Below are positions 26,701 through 34,182 of a DNA stretch of 44,045 bases, piece by piece (positions within the stretch are counted from its first letter, which is position 1; each line of letters begins with the position of its first letter). The notes under the pieces are model-generated. The model saw only the letters and a list, made by a program, of their open reading frames with translations, was not told the DNA's origin and made no database searches. The DNA is from an uncultured Clostridia bacterium. GTDB taxonomy: Bacteria > Bacillota > Clostridia > Oscillospirales > Acutalibacteraceae. A program made the position numbers and the translations under genes. The stretch is from contig CANQAJ010000006.1 of the NCBI GenBank assembly GCA_947589365.1, positions 1 through 44,045 on the forward strand, given 5' to 3'.

Positions 26701-27723
26701 ATGGCAGATAATAAACTTCTTACAATAGCGATACCCACATATAACGGTGCAAAGACCATCACAAATGTACTGGATTTGTTGTTGTGTCAGTATGATGAAC
26801 GTGTAGAGATATTGATATCGGATAATGCCTCAACGGATGAAACAAAGAAAATTATAGAGGATTATCTTAATGATTATCCATATATAAAATATATAAGGAA
26901 TGATAATAATATAGGACCTGATTCAAATTTTTTACAGTGTATGGAAATGTCAGAGGGAAAATACACATTATTGTTGTCTGATGATGATGTGCTTGTGGAA
27001 GGTTCCTTGAGGATCATACTTGATTTTTTGGAAAAGAATGAGGATATGTCCCTCGTATATCTTAATGCGGCAGGCTTCCGCGAAAGATATATTGATATTG
27101 AACATTGTGTTAAGTATGATTATGCGATATATGATAATAAAGAGTTTATTACCGATGACAGAAAACTTTTCATGAGATATGCAGGTCGTATGTGGGGATT
27201 TCTCTCTTGCTTCCTATGGCTCACAAAGGCATTCAGGTCTATTGAATATGCAGACAAATATAAGGGTACTAACTGGCTTCAGAGCTATATACATATTATA
27301 TGTTCACAATACGGAAACAAAAATTTAGGCATTATAGCGAAAATCTGCATAGGAGCGGGAATCTATAATATTGTTTCAAATTTTAATTCCGGTGTTGTTG
27401 ATGGTATAAACTATAGAAAAATGCTTGATTTTGCTGTAGAATACGGAAATTTTGATAAAAGGCAGCTTGACAGATTATTTGTTTGGAGAATATGCTTTAT
27501 ATCTAAAAGGGCGATAATAAAGGAGAGGGCTGCCGGTGTAAAAAAGACATATATAAGAGATATTTTTAAATGTACCGTGAAATACCCGTCCGCATGGTTC
27601 AGGTTATATCCTGTATTTCTTTTTCCGGCTTTCGTATGCAGAATTATTGTTAATATAAATAACAGGATAAAATCCTACAGCGACAAAATACGGGAAAATC
27701 GAGTGGGGGATATAGTAGGGTAG
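26701..27723 (+). CDS. GT2 family glycosyltransferase
   Basis: This 340-residue GT-A transferase has LTIAIPTYNGAKTI, ILISDNASTDE for the nucleotide and LLLSDDDVLVEG as the metal site. The IPTYNG/SDNAST type is the abequosyltransferase-like subgroup of GT2 (as in RfbV), which is interesting because the locus makes a 3,6-dideoxy sugar nucleotide; a transferase for that sugar is a reasonable but unproven guess. The C-terminus has a hydrophobic stretch (WFRLYPVFLFPAFVCRIIV) followed by basic residues, suggesting membrane association. GGGGAG lies upstream of the ATG. Nineteen bases separate it from the next GT2 gene. Confidence 0.88.
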   Translation: MADNKLLTIAIPTYNGAKTITNVLDLLLCQYDERVEILISDNASTDETKKIIEDYLNDYPYIKYIRNDNNIGPDSNFLQCMEMSEGKYTLLLSDDDVLVEGSLRIILDFLEKNEDMSLVYLNAAGFRERYIDIEHCVKYDYAIYDNKEFITDDRKLFMRYAGRMWGFLSCFLWLTKAFRSIEYADKYKGTNWLQSYIHIICSQYGNKNLGIIAKICIGAGIYNIVSNFNSGVVDGINYRKMLDFAVEYGNFDKRQLDRLFVWRICFISKRAIIKERAAGVKKTYIRDIFKCTVKYPSAWFRLYPVFLFPAFVCRIIVNINNRIKSYSDKIRENRVGDIVG

Positions 27724-27742
27724 AGGAAAAGTAGGAGTAACA

Positions 27743-28735
27743 ATGAGTGCCGATAGTTTTAATGCAAAAATCAGTATAATAGTGCCTGTATATAAGACAG
27801 AGGAAATATATTTAAGGAAATGTATAGAATCACTTATAAATCAGACATACAGTAATATTGAAATAATTCTTGTTGACGACGGTTCTCCCGACAGCTGCTC
27901 CGTGATTTGTGATGAATATGCAGGGCGTGACAGCAGGATCACAGTGATACATAAACAAAATGAAGGGACGGCTGCTGCAAGGAACGATGGGCTTTGTGCT
28001 GCCGTAGGTGAGTATATAACATTTGTTGATGCCGACGACAGATTAAGTAGTGATATTCTGGAATTGGCAGCAAAAACATTGAGCAGCACAAATTCCGATA
28101 TGATCTGGTTTGATGTTGTTGCCGAATATCAGGATCGTAATGATTTATGGACTAACGGAAATGTGAAAGGTATAATTGATTTTAAGAAAACTTTACAGCT
28201 TTTTTTGGAGCATAGGTTAATTTTTTCTTGTTGGGGTAAGCTTATATCAAAACGCTGTATAGGCAGCTTGAAACTGAATGAAAAACTGAAACGGGGACAG
28301 GATGAGGAATTTATAATAAGAATTCTCCTCGAAAACGGAAAATCGGCATTTTGTCATAATAAGGGGTACTTTTATAATTTGCTCGGTGACGGTGAAACAA
28401 GGCGGGGATTTACCGAAAAGGTTTTCAGCATAAATGATATGACAGATATTGTTGAATATGAAGTTTTGAATAAATATCCGGATTTAAAAAAATCCGTAGA
28501 TACATATATAGCCCATAGTATGTGGATAATGCTGAACCAATACAGAAACAGTTCTACGGAAACCCGAAAATTTGAAGAAAAAATGTTATCGGTTTTGAAA
28601 GCACATAGAGTATCAATTTTCAGGTCACAACTCGGGTTAAGGCTAAAGCTTGTTATTTATGCCTTTATATATTTAAAGCCGGAAAATTTCAAAAAAATTT
28701 ATAACAAATACAAAAAATTAAAACGTAAGGGATAA
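27743..28735 (+). CDS. GT2 family glycosyltransferase
   Basis: The 330-residue protein has ISIIVPVYKTEEIYLRKCIE, EIILVDDGSPDSC and FVDADDRLSSD as the catalytic sites of a classical WcaA-type GT-A fold. A CWGKLISKRC segment in the second half corresponds to the Trp-Asn/Gly-Lys acceptor region seen in related capsule enzymes. The tail is strongly basic. AGGAG lies five bases before the ATG. It is followed after four bases by the pyruvyl transferase homologue. Donor and acceptor cannot be told. Confidence 0.9.
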   Translation: MSADSFNAKISIIVPVYKTEEIYLRKCIESLINQTYSNIEIILVDDGSPDSCSVICDEYAGRDSRITVIHKQNEGTAAARNDGLCAAVGEYITFVDADDRLSSDILELAAKTLSSTNSDMIWFDVVAEYQDRNDLWTNGNVKGIIDFKKTLQLFLEHRLIFSCWGKLISKRCIGSLKLNEKLKRGQDEEFIIRILLENGKSAFCHNKGYFYNLLGDGETRRGFTEKVFSINDMTDIVEYEVLNKYPDLKKSVDTYIAHSMWIMLNQYRNSSTETRKFEEKMLSVLKAHRVSIFRSQLGLRLKLVIYAFIYLKPENFKKIYNKYKKLKRKG

Positions 28736-28739
28736 AAGA

Positions 28740-29846
28740 ATGAATATTGGGATACTTACTTATTATCAATCAAATAATTACGGTTCATTTTTACAGGGGT
28801 ACGCTTTGGTAACGGCGTTAAGGACACTTGGATATAATGCGGAGCTTATTAACTTTAATATGGTCAAAGCGGCAAAGAGGTATGCTGTCAGACCGATGAG
28901 AAATCCGTTAAGGTATTTTTGCATCAGAAAACGACACAAAATGTTTGATGAAATTATTGAATCGGTTCCCGTATCAAAAGAAAAAATTATTTCTGATAAT
29001 ACAGAGGATCTGAGAAAAGCTGTTTACGGTAAATACGATCTGATAATTGCCGGCAGTGACGAAATCTGGAGGACTGATAATTTCAGAGGTTTTCCGACTC
29101 CGTACTGGCTTGACGGAGATTTTGGTTGTATGAAGTGTACATATGCAATATCCTCACTCAGTGATGATTCTGTCTTAAGTTATGAGGATAGTAAACTGAT
29201 TGAAAAGTTTGTATCTGATTTTTCATATCTGAGTGCAAGGGATGTCTGCACAAAAAAGAAATTGGAAGCACTTACATCAAAATCGGTGGATTTGGTATGC
29301 GATCCGGTTTTTATGTATGATTTTTGTATAGATAAGGAAAAAGGCAGGAGAATTTTAAAAGAAAAATTCGGTATAAAAACAGATAAAAAGCTTGTCGGAT
29401 TTATGAATACCGAACGCAGCTTAGCTATGGAATTAAAAAGAAGATTGGGGAAAAATATTGAATTTATTGCTTTGTATGATTATATGCAGGGTTTTGTGAA
29501 TGTTATGACTGTTACTCCGTTTGAATGGGTTCATATTATTTCTTGTCTGGATTTTATGGTAACTTCATATTTTCATGGTACCTGTTTTTCAATTTTAGGG
29601 AATACACCTTTTTACGCATTTGATTGTACCTCAGCAGATATTGAACACAGCAAAATAGGTGATTTTCTTAATCGTGCCGGATTATCCGATAACTTTTCAA
29701 TGAAATCCGACAGCGATTATATTGATAAAATCGTAACACATTGTAATGAAAGTCTGGAAAGCAATACGGAGGTCGATTTTTCGGAAATAAGAAACACTTT
29801 CGGAAAGTCATCAAAACCTTTCCTAAAATTTCTTGAAAGTATCTGA
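28740..29846 (+). CDS. Polysaccharide pyruvyl transferase family protein
   Basis: This 368-residue PF04230 protein begins MNIGILTYYQSNNYGSFLQGYAL, the usual start of this family, followed by LIIAGSDEIWR (the GSDxxW substrate loop), a CDPVF segment, and FMVTSYFHGTCFSI near the C-terminus, matching the ST(S/R)xHG motif that closes the active site. The reaction expected for the family is transfer of enolpyruvate from PEP to a sugar as a ketal. It differs strongly from the locus A member. Distance to the preceding GT2 is four bases. The next gene begins about 22 bases downstream. Confidence 0.85.
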   Translation: MNIGILTYYQSNNYGSFLQGYALVTALRTLGYNAELINFNMVKAAKRYAVRPMRNPLRYFCIRKRHKMFDEIIESVPVSKEKIISDNTEDLRKAVYGKYDLIIAGSDEIWRTDNFRGFPTPYWLDGDFGCMKCTYAISSLSDDSVLSYEDSKLIEKFVSDFSYLSARDVCTKKKLEALTSKSVDLVCDPVFMYDFCIDKEKGRRILKEKFGIKTDKKLVGFMNTERSLAMELKRRLGKNIEFIALYDYMQGFVNVMTVTPFEWVHIISCLDFMVTSYFHGTCFSILGNTPFYAFDCTSADIEHSKIGDFLNRAGLSDNFSMKSDSDYIDKIVTHCNESLESNTEVDFSEIRNTFGKSSKPFLKFLESI

Positions 29847-29868
29847 TATTATTGGTGGGGGAAAGGAA

Positions 29869-31143
29869 ATGAAAATAGGCTATAAGGATTTATTTGTCAA
29901 ATTGTATATGTATGTTATTTGTATTTTGATGATCTTTAGTGATTTCCTAACACTTACTTTACCGTCAATATATCAGTATATTATAATTTTGTGCGGAATG
30001 ATTGCAATATTTTTTCTTGCAATAGGAAATTGCCTGCGGATAAAAACTGATCTTTTATCATTATTGATTATCGGTATGTTCCTTATGGTTTTACTTAACA
30101 ACAGTCAGGTTTATACATATTGTATCTATTTTTTGGCGTTATTTTCTGTTTTGGTGTCAAGATCTGTCAGTATAAAGTATTATGAAAAACTTATATCCGT
30201 TTTTTTGTATGGTTATCTGATTTTTGCAGCTGCAACCATATTTTTGTATTTCAACAAAAGTATATATATGTCATATGTCGTACCCCTGTTTCCTCAGTAT
30301 TCAAAAGAAATGGAATACTGTTATAATATTGGGTATATGACAGGTCTTACAGCTAATTATGCAAGGAATGGATCAATGCTCAGCATGGGTCTTATTATAG
30401 CTGTTTCACGATTGTACAATAAAAGGAACATTAAAATTGTTTCCTGTATTTTCATAATTCTGTTTATAATAGCTTTGGTTCTGACTTGTAAGAGGGCACA
30501 TACCCTGTTTATGCTTGTTACTTTATTGTTTATTATTTTTTTGCATATGTCCGATAAGCCGGGAATCAGAATGCTTAGGATGTTTGGCATAGGTATCGTT
30601 TTGTTGGCATTATTTCCTGTGTTGATTGATAATATTCCGCAGCTTGCGAATGTTGTAAATAGATTTTCTGATATAGCGGAGGACGAAGCTGTACAAAATC
30701 GTTTTATGATTTGGAATATTGCACTGACAACCTTTGCGGAAAATATGTGTTTCGGTGTGGGGTGGGGTAATTTTATGTCTTATACCGAGCAGTCTTTGGG
30801 GCAGGCATGGAATGCACATAATATGTTTCTGCAATTTCTGTGTGAAACAGGAATTGTGGGAACGATAATATTTATGAGCTTTATTGTTTTTGTGTATTTC
30901 CAAAGTATAAAAATATTTGTGGGACTGCGAACTTCAAGAATAAGTCTGCCCGGTAATGCCCTGCAAAATATATCTTTTTCCGTAGGAGTACAGACGTTTA
31001 CATTGTTATACAGTTTTACAGGAAGTCCGCTTACGGATGTGAAAATATATATTCCGTATTATACAGGCTGTATATTTACTATTATATATTACAGTTATTT
31101 GCGAACTTATGGAAGAAAGAGGTTGAAGGTTAGTGGAGCTTAA
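29869..31143 (+). CDS. Wzy-type polymerase, locus B
   Basis: The 424-residue membrane protein has about 10-12 hydrophobic helices and the second-half extracytoplasmic loop ending in WNAHNMFLQFLCETGIVGTIIF, the PF04932-type signature with the conserved Asn-Ala-His-Asn. FGVGWGNFM precedes it, and LTCKRAHTLFML carries Arg residues typical of Wzy. It should polymerise the repeat unit exported by the locus B flippase. ATG 29869 follows AAAGGA; an in-frame start at 29833 would overlap the preceding gene and add 12 non-hydrophobic residues. The stop overlaps the next gene by 11 bases. It shares the motif, but little else, with the locus A polymerase. Confidence 0.83.
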   Translation: MKIGYKDLFVKLYMYVICILMIFSDFLTLTLPSIYQYIIILCGMIAIFFLAIGNCLRIKTDLLSLLIIGMFLMVLLNNSQVYTYCIYFLALFSVLVSRSVSIKYYEKLISVFLYGYLIFAAATIFLYFNKSIYMSYVVPLFPQYSKEMEYCYNIGYMTGLTANYARNGSMLSMGLIIAVSRLYNKRNIKIVSCIFIILFIIALVLTCKRAHTLFMLVTLLFIIFLHMSDKPGIRMLRMFGIGIVLLALFPVLIDNIPQLANVVNRFSDIAEDEAVQNRFMIWNIALTTFAENMCFGVGWGNFMSYTEQSLGQAWNAHNMFLQFLCETGIVGTIIFMSFIVFVYFQSIKIFVGLRTSRISLPGNALQNISFSVGVQTFTLLYSFTGSPLTDVKIYIPYYTGCIFTIIYYSYLRTYGRKRLKVSGA

Positions 31144-31678
31144 AGAATATCTCCGGGCGGAGGTATATGGAAATGCCGATGGTATGGGGGAAAAACTCTA
31201 TTTAAAATATAAAAATCCAAGTACAAATGCAGTATACATGATAAGGATTATGCAGTATTACTGGAACAGAGGAACTGTGCTTTCTAAAAGAAAAGCTGTA
31301 AATATAGGAAATAAATTAATAAAAAAATACGGAATATTTATTCCGCCGCAGGTTAAAATCGGCAGGGGATTAAAATTACCGCATCCAAATGGAATAATAA
31401 TAGGGAGCTGTGCAGAAATTGGGGAGGATTGTACTATATTTCAGCAGGTTACAATAGGCTCCAATCTGCCGGGGGATTTTCTGAACGGCAAACAGCCGAA
31501 AATCGGTAATGGAGTATGGTTGTTTGCAGGATGTAAGGTTATAGGGGATATTTATGTTGCAGACAATACATTGGTTGGAGCAAATGCTGTATTAAGACAA
31601 AATACACGTTCGGGGTATTCTTATGTCGGGATACCTGCACATTGTACGGAGGTTAAACATTCAAGGCTTATTTATTGA
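31133..31678 (+). CDS. Left-handed beta-helix (hexapeptide) O-acetyltransferase, CysE/NeuO-like
   Basis: The 181-residue protein has an alpha-helical N-terminus (about 1-75) followed by hexapeptide turns: IGRGLKLPHPNGIIIG, IGEDCTIFQQVTIGSN, IGNGVWLFAGCKVIGD, VADNTLVGANAVL. It ends in YVGIPA. The QQVTIG segment is shared with serine O-acetyltransferase, but many glycan loci encode this form as a sugar O-acetyltransferase using acetyl-CoA. Start GTG at 31133 overlaps the end of the polymerase gene by 11 bases. The context favours acetylation of a repeat-unit sugar over cysteine synthesis; no cysteine gene is nearby. Confidence 0.8.
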   Translation: MELKEYLRAEVYGNADGMGEKLYLKYKNPSTNAVYMIRIMQYYWNRGTVLSKRKAVNIGNKLIKKYGIFIPPQVKIGRGLKLPHPNGIIIGSCAEIGEDCTIFQQVTIGSNLPGDFLNGKQPKIGNGVWLFAGCKVIGDIYVADNTLVGANAVLRQNTRSGYSYVGIPAHCTEVKHSRLIY

Positions 31679-31707
31679 TAATATTGTGTATCGGGAAAGG
31701 TGCAGGT

Positions 31708-32562
31708 ATGGAGATTCGGAATAATATTGATTTGGGAAAGTATACTACCTTTCATATAGGTGGAAATGCAAGAAATTTTTATATGCCTGAAAGTACACAG
31801 GAACTGATTTCATGTTTACGGACATTAGGGAATGAAAAAGACTTTTATATATTATCAGGTGGTTCTAACTTATTGATAAATGACAAAAAGATATATGATA
31901 ATGTCATATATTGTAAAAGGCTCAATGATTATATAATTGATCTGGGAGAAGGAAAATACCATGTCGGAGCGGCGGTAAGAATACAAAAGCTGATAAATAA
32001 GCTGAACAGGGACGGATATGGAGGAATAGAATATTTATATTCTCTGCCTGCATTGGTTGGAGGAATTGTTGTTATGAATGCAGGAAGGGGAGAGGGTTAT
32101 GCAAAATCAATAAGTGATTTTATTGAGAGGGTTTATATCGTGCGGGGCGGAAAGGAATTGACAGTTGAAAAGGGTGATTGCGGGTTTGGCTTCAGGACTT
32201 CAGTTTTCAAGGGTTCCAAAGATATAGTTGTTGCGGTAGATTTACGTATGGAAGTGACGGACAGTAAGAATGCGGAGCTTGATATCAGACGGCGAATGGC
32301 TGAGGTTAAATTGTATCAGGAGCGTAACAAAGCCAATTTCGGAAGTGTTTTTTCATGCTGTAATCCAAGAATAATGAATATTATGCAAAAGCTGTCTTAC
32401 GGAAGAAAGAGCGGAGTGCATTATTCCTCAAAAACACCTAACTGGCTTGTTAATGAGGGTAAGGGAACATATAAGCAGGCAAAACATTTGATAGATGATG
32501 TTGCAGCCTTGCATAAAATATTCAAAAAAGAATGTAAGGTAGAGGTTCAAATCTGGGATTAA
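31708..32562 (+). CDS. MurB-like FAD-dependent enolpyruvyl-sugar reductase in a glycan operon
   Basis: The protein of 284 residues is homologous to UDP-N-acetylenolpyruvoylglucosamine reductase. It has the FAD segments TTFHIGG (13-19) and LSGGSNLLI (49-57), the PALVGGIVVMNAG loop (114-126), CGFGFRTSVF (Arg163, matching the MurB catalytic Arg), NFGSVF (Ser213, the proton donor) and a C-terminal Glu279 in VEVQIW. All catalytic residues are thus kept. Housekeeping MurB is normally near cell-wall genes, not in capsule loci, and no MurA is present here. It could supply a lactyl-ether (muramic-like) sugar or act on a related enolpyruvyl ether. ATG 31708 follows AAAGG; an in-frame TTG at 31675 overlaps the previous gene and has no ribosome binding site. 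Confidence 0.83.
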   Translation: MEIRNNIDLGKYTTFHIGGNARNFYMPESTQELISCLRTLGNEKDFYILSGGSNLLINDKKIYDNVIYCKRLNDYIIDLGEGKYHVGAAVRIQKLINKLNRDGYGGIEYLYSLPALVGGIVVMNAGRGEGYAKSISDFIERVYIVRGGKELTVEKGDCGFGFRTSVFKGSKDIVVAVDLRMEVTDSKNAELDIRRRMAEVKLYQERNKANFGSVFSCCNPRIMNIMQKLSYGRKSGVHYSSKTPNWLVNEGKGTYKQAKHLIDDVAALHKIFKKECKVEVQIWD

Positions 32563-32578
32563 GGTTGGGGTATGGGGA

Positions 32579-33994
32579 ATGAAAAAGGAATCACAGTTTG
32601 TTAAAAGTACATTGATTTTATTTGTTGGTACGGTGATGCCAAAATTGGCATCATTTATAACTCTTCCGTTATTCACAGCCTGTCTTACAAGGTCTGAATA
32701 CGGAGCATATGATTTAATTATTACACTATGTTCTCTTCTTATGCCTGTGGTTTCTCTGATGATGCCGTCAGCAACATTCAGATTTATGCTCGACTGTCAG
32801 AATGACTCTGAAAAGATAAAAAGCATAGTTACCAATACATTGGTTCCGGGCAGTATTATTGCATTTTTTTCTTTGATATTATTGTACTTTTGTCTGTATT
32901 CCTTCGATCCTTTGGTCAGGTTATTAATGTGTATATATCTGTTAGTCGATGTAATATCATTTTTCTTGCAGCAGATTGCACGGGGATTGTCAAAAAATCA
33001 TATATATTCAATCAGTGCAATAGTATTATCATTCCTTAATATGCTGTTTGCTGTTCTCGCATTGTGCGTTTTTCATAGCGGACTCACAGGCGTTCTGATA
33101 TGTCTTATAGCATCTACCTTTATATCGGCTGTTTATATAATTATACATATCCGATTTTTTTCGTATGTCGATTTCAAAAAAACAGAAATAAAGGTAATGA
33201 AAGAGATTATGAAATACTCATGGCCACTGATACCGAATAATATCTCATCGTGGGCAATGAATATGTCTGATCGTCTGATAATTCTTTATTTTATGAATAT
33301 AGAAAAAACCGCAGTTCTTGCAGTCGCACATAAAATACCGCAAATTCTGTTACTCGCACAGAATGCATATAATATGGCTTGGCAGGAAAATGCGGCTATA
33401 TCTTCAAAAGATAAAGCTCCGGCTGAATATTATACCAAAATGTTCAGGCTGTTATACGATTTTATGGCCGGTGCAACAATGCTTTTGATTGCATGGACAC
33501 CTATTTTATTTGCTGTTCTTGTCCGTGGAAATTATGATGAAGCTTTTTACCAGATACCTGTTTATATATTTGCCTTTTTTCTGTCATGTATATCCGCATT
33601 TCTTGGGGGAATATATATTGCATATAAAAAGACGTTGAGTGTAGGTATTACTACAATAATCAGTGCTGTAATAAATATAATTGTTAATATAATGCTGGTA
33701 AAATTTATCGGTTTGTTTGCTGCGTCAATCTCGACTGTATGTGGTTATTTGTTTATAGATATATACAGATATTTGGATATCAAAAGGCTGATAAGGATAA
33801 AATTTGATATAAAAAGAATTTTCATGGGATTGTTATTAGTTGTATTTTCTTCTGTTTTGTGTTATCAAAGAAATGTAATCACAGATATAATTAATATTGT
33901 ACTGAGTACGGTAATCTTTGTTATTCTCAATAGAATACTGTTCATGCAAATGTTTGATTTAATAAAACGAAAAATAAATAAGACTCCGAAATAA
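32579..33994 (+). CDS. Wzx-type flippase, locus B
   Basis: This 471-residue MOP-superfamily membrane protein has about 12-14 helices. It begins FVKSTLILFVGTVMPKLASFITLPLFTA, then LTRSEYGAYDLIITL, the Tyr-Gly pattern typical of polysaccharide flippases; the C-terminus is Lys-rich. It is expected to export the locus B repeat unit for its polymerase. GGGG stretches lie before the ATG. It is the last + strand gene of locus B and is followed by a bidirectional terminator at 34125-34164. It does not resemble the locus A flippase beyond the superfamily pattern. Confidence 0.88.
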   Translation: MKKESQFVKSTLILFVGTVMPKLASFITLPLFTACLTRSEYGAYDLIITLCSLLMPVVSLMMPSATFRFMLDCQNDSEKIKSIVTNTLVPGSIIAFFSLILLYFCLYSFDPLVRLLMCIYLLVDVISFFLQQIARGLSKNHIYSISAIVLSFLNMLFAVLALCVFHSGLTGVLICLIASTFISAVYIIIHIRFFSYVDFKKTEIKVMKEIMKYSWPLIPNNISSWAMNMSDRLIILYFMNIEKTAVLAVAHKIPQILLLAQNAYNMAWQENAAISSKDKAPAEYYTKMFRLLYDFMAGATMLLIAWTPILFAVLVRGNYDEAFYQIPVYIFAFFLSCISAFLGGIYIAYKKTLSVGITTIISAVINIIVNIMLVKFIGLFAASISTVCGYLFIDIYRYLDIKRLIRIKFDIKRIFMGLLLVVFSSVLCYQRNVITDIINIVLSTVIFVILNRILFMQMFDLIKRKINKTPK

Positions 33995-34124
33995 TGCGGC
34001 ATACCGCCGTCAATTCGCAGATGTCTTATCCGGTCATCAAGCTATAAACTTTCAGGTAATAATTTGTGTGAGGAAATTTATAAAACACTTATTTTAAATT
34101 ATATTATTCATAATTATAACAAAA

Positions 34125-34164
34125 GACTGCCGCATTAAGCTATAATAAACTTAATTCGGCAGTC
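34125..34164. terminator. Bidirectional terminator between convergent genes
   Basis: GACTGCCGCATTAAG (34125-34139) pairs with CTTAATTCGGCAGTC (34150-34164) with one mismatch. On the - strand TTTTGTTATAATT follows, ending the tail-spike-like gene; on the + strand CCCGCTTTTC follows, ending locus B. Confidence 0.82.
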
Positions 34165-34182
34165 CCGCTTTTCAAAAATCTT

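Noticed and set aside
31133..31678. Serine O-acetyltransferase (CysE) for cysteine synthesis
   Set aside because: Embedded and overlapping in a capsule operon without cysK; sugar O-acetylation is more likely.
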